The notes under the pieces: generated by a model
Seen by the model: only the letters and a program-made list of their open reading frames with translations
Databases searched by the model: none
Told to the model about the DNA's origin: nothing
Translations under genes and position numbers: made by a program
Assembly (NCBI RefSeq): GCF_014636495.1
Contig: NZ_BMEM01000001.1
Coordinates: 1,608,717 to 1,672,716, forward strand
Reading direction: 5' to 3'
DNA: 64,000 nt
Source of the DNA: Ornithinimicrobium tianjinense
Lineage (GTDB): Bacteria > Actinomycetota > Actinomycetes > Actinomycetales > Dermatophilaceae
In this document: positions 43,444 to 53,330 of the stretch, one piece after another
Position numbering within the stretch: position 1 is the first letter of the stretch
Layout: each line of letters opens with the position of its first letter

Positions 43444-43471
43444 ACTCCCTGCGCGATCTTGACCAGGGAGT
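43444..43471. repeat. Inverted repeat between rarA and alaS
   Basis: ACTCCCTG - 12 nt - CAGGGAGT, perfect 8-bp arms. It lies in the 138-bp gap and could be the rarA terminator (no U-run) or an alaS operator. The rest of the gap shows a TAGAGT (minus, 43427-43422) as a possible -10 for alaS and nothing more. Confidence 0.4.
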
Positions 43472-43527
43472 GTCGGAAAGCGGCCTGATCTCGTTGACAA
43501 TGCCCACGGCTCGTCCTGTGGTCGCGG

Positions 43528-44913
43528 TCACACCTTCCGTCCGCGGATGATCCGCCGCAGCTCGCGCCAGCGGGCACCGAGGCGCTCCTCCCAGCCACGG
43601 CTCGTCGGCCGGTAGTAGTCGACGTCCGCCTCGAGCAGGTCGTCGGGCAGGAACTGCTGGGGCCCCACACCCGCCGGCTCGTCGTGGGTGTAGCGGTAGC
43701 CCTCGCCGTGCCCGAGGCGCGCGGCCCCCGCATACCCCGAGCCCCTCAGGTGGGCGGGCACGGGCCCGCCCCGTCCGGCCCGCACGTCCGCGACGGCGGC
43801 GTTGATGGCGGAGTATGCCGCGTTGGACTTGGGCGCGAGCGCGTTGTGCACCACGGCCTGGGCCAGGATGATGCGGGCCTCCGGCATGCCGATCTGGGCG
43901 ACCGCATGCAGGGCCGCGACGGCGGTCTGCAAGGCCGTGGGGTCACCCATGCCGACGTCCTCGCTGGCGGCGATGACGATGCGCCGGGCGATGAACCGGG
44001 GGTCCTCCCCCGCCTCCAGCTGGCGGGCCAGGTAGTGGAGCGCTGCGTCGACGTCCGAACCCCGCATCGACTTGATGAAGGCGCTCGCGACGTCGTAGTG
44101 CTGGTCGCCCGCGCGGTCGTAGCGCACCGCGGCGTGCGCCACGGCCTGCTCGACGTGCGCGAGCGTGATGGTGAGCACCTCGTCCTCACGCCCGGCAGCA
44201 CGGTCGTCGTCCGCCACGCCCGCGGCCGCCTCGAGCGTGGTGAGGGCCCTGCGGGCGTCGCCGCCGGCCATCCGCACCACGTGCTCCAGGCCCTCGTCCT
44301 CGAGCTCGAACCCGCCGGCGAGGCCGCGCTCGTCGGTGAGGGCACGTCCGACGAGCGCGCGCACGTCCTCGTCCGAGAGGGACGTGAGCGTGACCAGGAC
44401 GGAGCGGGACAGCAGCGGGGCGATCACCGAGAATGACGGGTTCTCCGTCGTCGCCGCCACGAGGATGACCAGACGGTTCTCCACCCCGGGGAGGAGGGCG
44501 TCCTGCTGGGCCTTGGTGAACCGGTGGATCTCGTCGAGGAAGAGCACCGTCTGCCGCCCGTGGAGCTGACGCTCCTGGACGGCCTGCTCCATGACCGCCC
44601 GCACGTCCTTGACCCCGGCCGTGACGGCGGAGAGCTCGACGAACCGGCGGTCGGCCGCGGTCGCCACGAGGTGGGCCAGGGTGGTCTTTCCCGTCCCGGG
44701 CGGGCCCCAGAGGATCGCCGAGAGCGGGCCGGCGGCGCCCCCGGACCCCTCGATGAGGCGGCGCATGGGCGAGCCGGGCCGCAGCACGTCCTGCTGCCCG
44801 GCCACCTCCTCGAGGCTGCGCGGCCGCATCCGCACGGCGAGCGGCGGACGCAGGTCGCCGCCCGCCGGGACGTCCCCGGGGGCGCTGAAGAGGTCCGGAC
44901 CAGCGCTCGACAC
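43528..44913 (-). CDS. rarA: Replication-associated recombination protein RarA (MgsA)
   Basis: 461 aa. AAA+ ATPase acting at stalled forks. The N-terminus [19 protein letters not shown] is typical; Walker A is [11 protein letters not shown] (about residues 61-71), Walker [16 protein letters not shown], sensor [10 protein letters not shown] and a sensor-2 region [11 protein letters not shown]. The C-terminal MgsA tetramerisation domain follows ([22 protein letters not shown]). The start chosen is GTG at 44913: only 13 residues precede the first conserved block. There is no clear Shine-Dalgarno; TAACCT ends 8 nt before the GTG, so a leaderless message is possible. A longer frame to 45210 is unsupported. 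Confidence 0.92.
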   Translation of the reverse strand: MSSAGPDLFSAPGDVPAGGDLRPPLAVRMRPRSLEEVAGQQDVLRPGSPMRRLIEGSGGAAGPLSAILWGPPGTGKTTLAHLVATAADRRFVELSAVTAGVKDVRAVMEQAVQERQLHGRQTVLFLDEIHRFTKAQQDALLPGVENRLVILVAATTENPSFSVIAPLLSRSVLVTLTSLSDEDVRALVGRALTDERGLAGGFELEDEGLEHVVRMAGGDARRALTTLEAAAGVADDDRAAGREDEVLTITLAHVEQAVAHAAVRYDRAGDQHYDVASAFIKSMRGSDVDAALHYLARQLEAGEDPRFIARRIVIAASEDVGMGDPTALQTAVAALHAVAQIGMPEARIILAQAVVHNALAPKSNAAYSAINAAVADVRAGRGGPVPAHLRGSGYAGAARLGHGEGYRYTHDEPAGVGPQQFLPDDLLEADVDYYRPTSRGWEERLGARWRELRRIIRGRKV

Positions 44914-45124
44914 GACGTCGAGGTTACCCGGCAGCACTCCACGGCCCGCCCGTCGCCGACTCGGGCTTCGTGACCTCTGGCCGCCGGACCCGGGACCTTC
45001 GTCCCTACTACATCTCGTCGTACATGCGTCACGATGGAGCCATCGACCCCGACACGTGGGGTCGGGGCCGGCCCTCCCGACCGACCCACCCACGAACCGG
45101 GCACCTGCCCGGAGGAGGATTCTC

Positions 45125-45883
45125 ATGACACAGCGTCTGCGCCTCGTCGGGATCATGCTCATGGTCTTCGGCCTGGTCTTCCTCGGCGGCTCGGCCGTCG
45201 CGTTCTCCATGTACCAGGACGGCCGTCACTCGCTCCAGAGCTTCAGCGAGGTGCAGGGTGTCGAGCTCAGCTACAACGACCAGGGTCAGCTCGTCGACCG
45301 TGGCGACCCTGCGGCTGCCCAGGCGATCATGGACATGCTCGAGAACGAGTGGGGCTACCCCGTCTCCGACCGCGAGATGGACCCAGACGACCCGCTGGTG
45401 AACACCGCGAGCGAGTACATGTACCAGATGGCCACGATCACCAGCCACGTCATCCACGGCACCACCCCGATCACCCTGACCGAGGACATGCTGGTCGACG
45501 CTGACGGCAAGGCCCTGACCGAGCTCACGGTCAACGGCGAGACCGTGCCCGTCCCCGACCCGTTCCCGGCCGACGGCTGGACCGTGGAGTACGAGAACGG
45601 TGGCAAGTACTGGAACGACTTCGACCGCACCAACCCGGCCGACGCCGCCGCCCGTCCGCTGATCTGGACCGGCACCGTCCACGGCCTGACCGGTGAGCTC
45701 GGCGTCGGCACCGTCACCGCCTCCGCCCTCAAGCTGGCCCTGGCCCTCGTCGCCCTCCTCGCGGGCCTCGGAGTCATCAACCTGCTGACCGGCGCCGGCC
45801 TCTACTGGGCCGCCGGCCCGCGCAAGGCCGCCGGCCTGGCCCCCGCGCCCGTCGAGCAGCCTGAGCTCGAGCGCATCGGCTGA
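45125..45883 (+). CDS. Two-helix membrane protein of unknown function
   Basis: 252 aa, family not recognised with certainty. A membrane helix lies at the N-terminus ([20 protein letters not shown], about residues 7-26) and another near the C-terminus ([20 protein letters not shown]). The about 180 residues between are acidic and probably outside the membrane ([12 protein letters not shown]... through [19 protein letters not shown]). The short C-terminus is Pro/Ala-rich. A strong site GGAGGATTCTC precedes the ATG. It is one of the few plus-strand genes here, divergent from rarA with a 211-bp gap (44914-45124) that must hold both promoters; TTCGTC-N17-TACATG at 44998-45026 is a weak candidate. 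A strong terminator follows, so it is probably monocistronic. Confidence 0.75.
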   Translation: MTQRLRLVGIMLMVFGLVFLGGSAVAFSMYQDGRHSLQSFSEVQGVELSYNDQGQLVDRGDPAAAQAIMDMLENEWGYPVSDREMDPDDPLVNTASEYMYQMATITSHVIHGTTPITLTEDMLVDADGKALTELTVNGETVPVPDPFPADGWTVEYENGGKYWNDFDRTNPADAAARPLIWTGTVHGLTGELGVGTVTASALKLALALVALLAGLGVINLLTGAGLYWAAGPRKAAGLAPAPVEQPELERIG

Positions 45884-45896
45884 CGCACCACCCCAC

Positions 45897-45928
45897 GACC
45901 GGGCCCGGCATCCCTGCCGGGCCCGGTC
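45897..45928 (+). terminator. Strong hairpin after the membrane protein gene
   Basis: GACCGGGCCCGGCA - TCCC - TGCCGGGCCCGGTC, a perfect 14-bp stem with a 4-nt loop, 14 bp after the stop at 45883. It is followed by CTCTGCG instead of a T-run. Confidence 0.8.
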
Positions 45929-46046
45929 CTCTGCGCGCCGACCCGCCCGCCCACTGCACCTTCGGGCCGCGGGGAGCGACATACAGGTGTCTCCTGCCGC
46001 GGGCCCGCCGGGCCGTGCGCCGGTCAGGGCAGTCGGAAGGTCTCCC

Positions 46047-46748
46047 ATGCACCCTCTCTCGCGCACCAGCGCCGCGCTCGCCTCGCTGGCCCTCGTCACC
46101 ATGACCGCGTCGGCCGCGGTCGCCTCTCCCCCGCGGATGTACCACTCCGTCTCGGTCGAGTCCGCCTCCTTCGACTCCGTGCGGGTGGACGGGTGCCTCC
46201 AGACCGAGATCTTCGCCGCCGCCACGACCGGACACTGGGCCGGCCGGCACGGACCCTCGGTCCGTCAGCAGGGCCCGACCTCGGTCTTCGTCCGCGTCAC
46301 CGACCTCTGCGCCAGCCCTGCGGGGATCACCGCGGCCGCCGGCCCCCGCGGCGCCGTCGTCCTCCAGGTCGAGGCGACCTCGATGGACGTCGGGCTGCGC
46401 ACCGACCAGCACCTCAGGTCCGCCGTCGCGTCGGGGGCCCTGGAGGGGACCGACCAGGACGGAGCGCCCGTCCAGGTCGGGATGGACGTGCACTGGACGG
46501 CCGCCGGACCGCTCGAGCACTCCACCCTCGCCCACCACACGCGACTGCCGGAGGGCCAGGTGACGGCCGCCGACAACGCCTGGCGGCGTGCCGCCACCGC
46601 CACAGCGACCGTCACCCTCGACGGCCGGGTGCTGACCGGCACCGATGAGGACTCGGCCGTCGAGCGCGTCAAGAGCCACTGCATCGAGGTGCCGACGGGG
46701 CGCTTCCCCCCGGAGGACTTCTACCCGTGCTTCGGCTTCCCCGGCTGA
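46047..46748 (+). CDS. Secreted protein of unknown function
   Basis: 233 aa. The signal peptide is clear: basic-polar start (MHPLSRTS), hydrophobic core (AALASLALVTMTASAAVA) and a likely cleavage at AVA-SPP (about residue 27). The mature part is rich in Val, Thr and Asp with a beta-like pattern (SVSVESASFDSVRV, VFVRVTDLCASP, VVLQVEATSMDVGL). Four cysteines (DGCLQ, DLCAS, SHCIE, YPCFG) could form two disulfides. It has no recognisable domain. GGAAGG lies six bases before the ATG. It lies between the terminator at 45897 and the frameshifted GNAT gene (64 bp further). Function unknown. Confidence 0.75.
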   Translation: MHPLSRTSAALASLALVTMTASAAVASPPRMYHSVSVESASFDSVRVDGCLQTEIFAAATTGHWAGRHGPSVRQQGPTSVFVRVTDLCASPAGITAAAGPRGAVVLQVEATSMDVGLRTDQHLRSAVASGALEGTDQDGAPVQVGMDVHWTAAGPLEHSTLAHHTRLPEGQVTAADNAWRRAATATATVTLDGRVLTGTDEDSAVERVKSHCIEVPTGRFPPEDFYPCFGFPG

Positions 46749-46812
46749 CGACCTCACCGGGGCGCTGACCTAGCCTTGGGCGGTCCGCCCGACCGATCCG
46801 AGGAGACACCGC

Positions 46813-47629
46813 GTGAGGGCTGCGAGCCTGGTGCCGGTCAACTACGCCGAGCTGCGCGCCGCCGCACCTGCCGACCCGTGGCTGCGGTGGGCTCTCTCCG
46901 ACCCCCTCCCGGGCGGTGCCGTGCTCGTCGACGGCGTCGCGGTCGTGCAGCGGCGGGGTGGGCGGTCGGGTGGGCGGTCCGGCCTGTGGGTCCTGCCGCT
47001 GCGACCTGGTATGCCGTCCGGGCGGCTCCCGTCCGACCTCGGCGAGGAGGCGGCCCGGGTGGCGTCAGCCCTGCGGGCCGTGCGGGGGGCCGGGCTGATC
47101 GAGACCTGGGGCGCCGGGTCGGCGTCGGTGCCCCAGGAGCACGCGGGGACCGCGCACGCAGAGCTGCCGCTGACACGACGGCGGCGACTGGGACTGGATG
47201 TGGACCACGGCCGCTCCCCCGGTCCGCCCCGAGGAGGAGCGGCTGGTCCTGCTCGACGACCGGGCCGATGCGCAAGAGCTGCTCGCCTTCGCCCACGCCC
47301 ACAACCCGAGGGTGTGGACCCGCATCGGCGACGGCGAGGTGGTGCGCTGGCTGGGGGTCCGCGACGCGGCGGGGCAGCTCCTGGCCGTGGGTGGCGCCGA
47401 GCAGGAAGGGTCCGGCGTCCCCCATCTCGCCGGGATCCTCACGGCGACGCACGCCCGCGGCCAGGGCTGGGGCGAGACGGTGACCGCAGCTCTGACGCGC
47501 TGGTCGGTGGCCGAGCACGGCGTCTGCACCCTCGGGATGTTCTCCGACAACGACGTCGCCCGCCGGATCTACGGGCGCCTGGGCTACCGCACGGCCCGCG
47601 CGTGGCACTCCCGGCAGCTCCTGCCCTGA
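46813..47629 (+). pseudogene. GNAT family acetyltransferase, interrupted by one-base frameshift
   Basis: A GTG at 46813 with GAGGAG upstream opens a frame that reads RAASLVPVNYAELRAAAPAD and continues sensibly to AELPLTRRRRLG. The acetyltransferase core resumes in another frame: WDWMWTTAAPP, then ILTATHARGQGWGETVTAAL (acetyl-CoA loop), TLGMFSDNDVARRIYGRLGY and ends at 47629. Removing a single A at about 47173 (CTG-A-CAC) joins both parts as ELPLHDGGDWDWMWTT without a stop, giving about 271 aa of a common actinobacterial GNAT. This is either a disabled gene, a frame error in the sequence, or a +1 frameshift site; a pseudogene is most likely. Confidence 0.75.
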
Positions 47630-47681
47630 GCGACCTGCCGCAGGTCACCCCGTTCCCTCGCGCACGTGCCCTTCCCGAACC

Positions 47682-47742
47682 GCCGAGAGGCCCACGTCGG
47701 TCGCATCCCGGGCCCGGGTGCGACGGACCTGGGCCTCTCGGC
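47682..47742. terminator. Bidirectional terminator between GNAT pseudogene and aspS
   Basis: Outer arms GCCGAGAGGCCCA (47682-47694) and TGGGCCTCTCGGC (47730-47742) are perfect; inside, TCGCA-CCCGGG pairs with CCCGGG-TGCGA. Symmetrical and between convergent genes, it should end transcription from both sides. Confidence 0.75.
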
Positions 47743-47756
47743 ACATCCGGTCGGCG

Positions 47757-49583
47757 TCAGCTCTGCGTCGGGCTCACGTCGTCGGCCCCCTGCGGGGCCG
47801 GAGCGTCGGCGGCCGGCTTCGCGTCGACCCCCGCCTCCTTGCGCTGCTCGGGCGTGATGGGGGCCGGCGCCGCCGTCAGCGGGTCGAATCCGCCGCCCGA
47901 CTTGGGGAAGGCGATGACGTCCCGGATGGAGTCGGTGCCCGCGAGGAGCGCGACGATCCGGTCCCATCCGAAGGCGATCCCGCCGTGCGGCGGGGCCCCG
48001 AACTTGAACGCCTCGAGGAGGAAGCCGAACTTCTCCTCCGCCTGCTCCGGGGTCAGGCCCATGATCGCGAAGACGCGCTCCTGGATGTCACGGCGGTGGA
48101 TACGGATCGACCCGCCACCGATCTCGTTGCCGTTGCAGACCAGGTCGTAGGCATACGCCAGGGCCGCGCCGGGGTCCGACTCGAGGGAGTCGACATACTG
48201 CGCCTGGGGCGAGGTGAAGGCGTGGTGGACCGCGGTCCAGGCCCCCGCGCCCACCGCGACGTCGCCCGCGGCGACGGCGTCACCGGCCGGCTCGAAGAGC
48301 GGCGCGTCGACGACCCAGAGGAAGCTCCAGGCGGACTCGTCGATCAGGCCGACCCGCCTGCCGATCTCCAGGCGGGCGGCACCGAGCAGGGCCCGGGAGG
48401 CCTTGACGGGGCCGGCGGCGAAGAAGATCGCGTCGCCCGGGGCGGCCCCGACGTGCGCGGCCAGCCCGGCCTTCTCCTCCTCGGAGATGTTCTTGGCGAC
48501 CGGGCCACCGAGCTCCCCGTCCTCACCGACGGTGACATAGGCCAGGCCCTTGGCGCCGCGCTGCTTGGCCCACTCCTGCCACGCGTCGAACTGGCGGCGC
48601 GGCTGGCTGCCGCCGCCCGGCATGACCACCGCGCCGACATACTCCGCCTGGAAGACGCGGAAGGGCGTCCCCGCGAAGAACTCGGTGCACTCGGTCAGCT
48701 CGAGCTCGAAGCGCAGGTCCGGCTTGTCCGAGCCGTAGCGCGCCATCGCCTCGGCGTAGGTCATCCGCGGGAACGGGGTCGTCAGCTCGATGCCCTTGAC
48801 CGCCCAGACGGCCTTGGCGATCGCCTCGCCGAGCTCGATGACGTCGTCCTGCTCGACGAAGCTCATCTCGATGTCCAGCTGGGTGAACTCGGGCTGGCGG
48901 TCGGCGCGGAAGTCCTCGTCGCGGTAGCAGCGGGCGATCTGGTAGTAGCGCTCCAGCCCTGCGACCATGAGGAGCTGCTTGAACAGCTGCGGGCTCTGCG
49001 GCAGGGCGTACCAGCTGCCGGGCTGCAGGCGCGCCGGCACCAGGAAGTCACGGGCACCCTCGGGCGTCGAGCGGGTCAGGGTCGGCGTCTCGATCTCGAC
49101 GAAGCCGCGCTCGTCCAGCAGGTCGCGGGCCGCCTTGTTGACCTTGGAGCGCAGCCGCAGGTTGGCGCCCGCGGCGTTGTGACCGGGGCGGCGCAGGTCG
49201 AGATAACGGTGCCGCAGGCGCGCCTCCTCGCCGACCGTGACGCGCTCGTCGATCTGGAAGGGCAGCGGCGCGGACTCGCTGAGCACCTCGATCTCGGTCG
49301 CCACCACGTCGATCCCGCCGGTGGGCAGGTCGGGGTTGACGTCCTTCTCGGCGCGCGCGGTGACCTCGCCGGTCACCCGCACGCAGTACTCGTTGCGCAG
49401 GTCGTGGGCGCTGCCCGTGAGCACCTCGTCGCGGGCGACGACCTGGACGATGCCGCTGGCGTCGCGCAGGTCGATGAAGGCGACGCCTCCGTGGTCGCGG
49501 CGACGGGCCACCCAGCCGGTGAGGGTGACGGTGGTGCCGACGTGCTCGGGACGCAGCGTCCCGGACTCGTGCGTGCGAAGCAT
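47757..49583 (-). CDS. aspS: Aspartyl-tRNA synthetase
   Basis: 608 aa, bacterial type. The N-terminal OB anticodon-binding domain contains [22 protein letters not shown]; the catalytic class IIb core has [38 protein letters not shown] (motif 2) and [12 protein letters not shown] (motif 3). The insertion (GAD) domain spans about residues 290-420. The C-terminus is an Ala/Pro-rich tail. The ATG at 49583 has AGAGGAGAG about 7-8 bases upstream, which the T-box leader can hide or expose. Downstream is a bidirectional terminator. Whether it also charges tRNA-Asn cannot be judged here. Confidence 0.96.
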   Translation of the reverse strand: MLRTHESGTLRPEHVGTTVTLTGWVARRRDHGGVAFIDLRDASGIVQVVARDEVLTGSAHDLRNEYCVRVTGEVTARAEKDVNPDLPTGGIDVVATEIEVLSESAPLPFQIDERVTVGEEARLRHRYLDLRRPGHNAAGANLRLRSKVNKAARDLLDERGFVEIETPTLTRSTPEGARDFLVPARLQPGSWYALPQSPQLFKQLLMVAGLERYYQIARCYRDEDFRADRQPEFTQLDIEMSFVEQDDVIELGEAIAKAVWAVKGIELTTPFPRMTYAEAMARYGSDKPDLRFELELTECTEFFAGTPFRVFQAEYVGAVVMPGGGSQPRRQFDAWQEWAKQRGAKGLAYVTVGEDGELGGPVAKNISEEEKAGLAAHVGAAPGDAIFFAAGPVKASRALLGAARLEIGRRVGLIDESAWSFLWVVDAPLFEPAGDAVAAGDVAVGAGAWTAVHHAFTSPQAQYVDSLESDPGAALAYAYDLVCNGNEIGGGSIRIHRRDIQERVFAIMGLTPEQAEEKFGFLLEAFKFGAPPHGGIAFGWDRIVALLAGTDSIRDVIAFPKSGGGFDPLTAAPAPITPEQRKEAGVDAKPAADAPAPQGADDVSPTQS

Positions 49584-49813
49584 GATGAGTCTCTCCTCTT
49601 TCGGTCATGTCCCGAAAGGGCGGCTGCCCGATCGGGAGGCAGCCCAGGAGGTGTGGGCGGGGGCCAGGTCGCGGTGCCACCACACCTTCGCCAGGATCCG
49701 TCGTGCGCGCCCTGGCCTCTCGTCGGTCCGCCGCACGCGCGGTGCGCGGCTGAGGTCGCTCCGGTATGCCGTGAGCCTCACCTCTGGCAGGTCGTCACTC
49801 CGCCCCGCGCACG
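49584..49813 (-). promoter_or_regulatory. T-box leader of aspS
   Basis: The minus strand contains GGTGGCACCGCG (revcomp at 49670-49682), the T-box core. It sits in a perfect AGGTGTGG/CCACACCT helix (49687-49680 with 49656-49649), the antiterminator/antisequestrator. Stem I is closed by GTGCGCGG/CCGCGCAC, has an AGUGA-type loop E element and a GAC (Asp) codon at 49757-49755 in the specifier position. The bulge UGGC would pair with a tRNA ending GCCA, as tRNA-Asp does. CCTCCT follows the helix and can pair with the AGGAG ribosome site, and a CTTTCGG/CCGAAAG hairpin abuts it, so control is probably translational. A GGTATGCCG copy (49763) lies in stem I. -10 candidate: TAGACT (49825-49820). Confidence 0.75.
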
Positions 49814-49866
49814 TCGCACAGTCTAGGCGAGGTGCAGGCCCGGGCTGCCCTGAGTCCGGGACGAAG

Positions 49867-50481
49867 CTAGGGGCGCAGGCGGTCCAGGGCAAGGACGGCG
49901 ATGATCAACGCCCCGTTGCGGACCTGTCCGCCCAGCACGGCGGCGACGGCGTCCTCCAGGGAGACCCAGCCGCACGGCATACCGGCCTCCTCGTGCTCGC
50001 GCTCGTGCCGGTCCGCCTCGGGGACGTCCGCGAGGTCGGTCGCCAGGTAGACGGTGATGACCTCGTCCAGCCCACCGGGCGACGGCGTGAACGAGACGAG
50101 CTCCTCCCACGTCCCCGCCACGAGGTCCGCCTCCTCGGCGAGCTCGCGCCGCGCCGCGACGAGGGGGTCCTCACCCGGCACGTCGAGCAGGCCGGCCGGG
50201 ATCTCCCAGTCGTGCGCGCGGACGGGGTGGCGGTACTGCTGGATGACGAAGATCTCCGGCAGCTCACGATCCGTCCGCAGCGCGACGACCCCGACGGCGC
50301 CCGTGTGCGCGACATACTCCCGCACGACCTCCGTGTCCACGCCCGAGCCCACCAGCCGCAGGGTGTCGCGCCTGACGTCCCAGACCCGCCCCTCGAGGGC
50401 GACCTCGGACCGGAGGACCGGCGCCGCCTCGTGGCGGTCCCGCAGGTCGGCCGCGGTCAGGCGGGGTGCGTCGAGGGTCAT
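49867..50481 (-). CDS. Nudix hydrolase, ADP-ribose pyrophosphatase-like
   Basis: 204 aa. The Nudix box reads GEDPLVAARRELAEEADL (about residues 102-119) with the metal-binding RExxEE intact; the final Gly of the consensus is Asp here, common in the ADP-ribose group. Around it, HDWEIPAGLLDVPG and FVIQQYRHPV are typical of NudF-like enzymes hydrolysing ADP-ribose. The ATG at 50481 has no Shine-Dalgarno; a GGTATGCCG copy lies 2 bp upstream (50484-50492). It follows pyrG by 23 bp, the same order (pyrG-nudix) as in mycobacteria. Substrate is inferred from the family. Confidence 0.88.
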   Translation of the reverse strand: MTLDAPRLTAADLRDRHEAAPVLRSEVALEGRVWDVRRDTLRLVGSGVDTEVVREYVAHTGAVGVVALRTDRELPEIFVIQQYRHPVRAHDWEIPAGLLDVPGEDPLVAARRELAEEADLVAGTWEELVSFTPSPGGLDEVITVYLATDLADVPEADRHEREHEEAGMPCGWVSLEDAVAAVLGGQVRNGALIIAVLALDRLRP

Positions 50482-50504
50482 GGGGTATGCCGTGGGCGCG
50501 CGCC

Positions 50505-52208
<1,704 letters not shown>

Positions 52209-53330
52209 TCAGTCTACGTCATTCCCGAGGTATGCCGTGAATGCCGCCTCCAGCGCGTCGTCCTCGGTGGGCAGCTGCGCGGACCGCGCCAGCGCCCGTC
52301 GGCGCAGGTCGGCCCGCAGGATCGTGTCCGCCAGCACCCGACCCACCTGCTCGGCGACCTGTGCCGGACCGGCGTCGACGGGCAGGAGCACGGCGGCGTC
52401 GGCGACGACCTGCGCAGTGCCTCCCACGTCGGTGGCCACCACCGCCGCCCCCTGCTGGAGCGCCTCCTGCAGCCACACCGGCTGCCCCTCCCACCGGGCG
52501 GTCGACAGGACGACGTCAGCGGCGGCGAGCAGCGCCGGCACGTCGTGACGGTGACCCAACAGGTGCACGCGGGAGCCCGCTCGGGCGGCGACCGCCTCGA
52601 GCTCGGCCCGACCGGGTCCGTCGCCGGCGATCACCAGGTGCGGGGCCGCCGCGTGGGCGTCGCCGAGGAGATGGGCGTGAGCGAGCAGGTGGGCGTGCGC
52701 CTGGACGGCCAGGTCCAGGCGCTTCTGCGGCGCGAGCCGTCCGACCGCGAGGACGACGCGCTCCCCCGGCCCCAGGCCCAGCTCGTCGGCCAGGTCACGC
52801 CGCGCGGCCTGCACGTCCAGGCGCTCGGCCCTCGCCGCGGGCACGACCGCGAGAGCGGTGCGCGTGGCACCCGCCGACCTCGCCCGGACGATCAGGTCGG
52901 GCGACACCGCCAGCACGAGGTCGGCCCCTCTCGCGACGACGGCCTCGAGAAGGGCGTACACCACCCTCGCGGCCCGTCCCTCCGGAGGGGCGTTGTGGCT
53001 GGTGACGACGAGCCGGGGGCGGCGCCGCCGCCCGAGGGAGGCGCGTGCGGCGACGGCGAGCGCTCCGGCCCGCAGGCCGTGGGCGTGGACGACGTCGGCG
53101 CGGGTCATGGCGCGACGCAGGGTCGCGACCGCACGCAGGTCTCCGGCCGGGTCCGGACGCGTGCCCGTGGACAGGTCGATGACGTCACGGCCGAAGGCGA
53201 ACCGCTGGGCGACGGCGCCCGGGCAGGCGACCACCGGGTCGTGCCCGCGGGCCGCGAGCCCTCGGACCAACATCTCGACGTGCCTGCCGACCCCGCCGGC
53301 CACAACACCGGTCACGAGCAGGACCCTCAT
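52209..53330 (-). CDS. Glycosyltransferase, GT4 (GT-B) family
   Basis: 373 aa. The N-terminal half has VLLVTGVVAGGVGRHVEMLV (acceptor side), ADVVHAHGLRAGALA and LVVTSHNAP; the C-terminal half shows VVLAVGRLAPQKRLDL (donor pyrophosphate loop), LVIAGDGPGRAELEAV and a modified E-x7-E segment (ARWEGQPVWLQEALQQGAAV) that binds a nucleotide sugar. It probably adds a sugar to a lipid-linked acceptor at the inner membrane face. The ATG at 53330 overlaps the murJ-like stop (ATGA). A local His/Ala-rich run (HAHLLAHAHLLGDAHAA) lies near residues 225-241. Together with the next two genes it resembles a small glycan-assembly module. Confidence 0.82.
   Translation of the reverse strand: MRVLLVTGVVAGGVGRHVEMLVRGLAARGHDPVVACPGAVAQRFAFGRDVIDLSTGTRPDPAGDLRAVATLRRAMTRADVVHAHGLRAGALAVAARASLGRRRRPRLVVTSHNAPPEGRAARVVYALLEAVVARGADLVLAVSPDLIVRARSAGATRTALAVVPAARAERLDVQAARRDLADELGLGPGERVVLAVGRLAPQKRLDLAVQAHAHLLAHAHLLGDAHAAAPHLVIAGDGPGRAELEAVAARAGSRVHLLGHRHDVPALLAAADVVLSTARWEGQPVWLQEALQQGAAVVATDVGGTAQVVADAAVLLPVDAGPAQVAEQVGRVLADTILRADLRRRALARSAQLPTEDDALEAAFTAYLGNDVD

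Noticed and set aside
43390..43527. T-box upstream of alaS
   Set aside because: No GGTGGNACCGCG-like core on the minus strand, unlike the aspS leader.
43505..43530. TTGACA on the plus strand as a -35 element
   Set aside because: No -10 at proper spacing and no plus-strand gene downstream; it lies next to the 3' end of rarA.
44914..45210. N-terminal extension of RarA to an ATG at 45210
   Set aside because: The added sequence is Arg-rich and unlike RarA; it would also cover the promoter region and start of the divergent gene.
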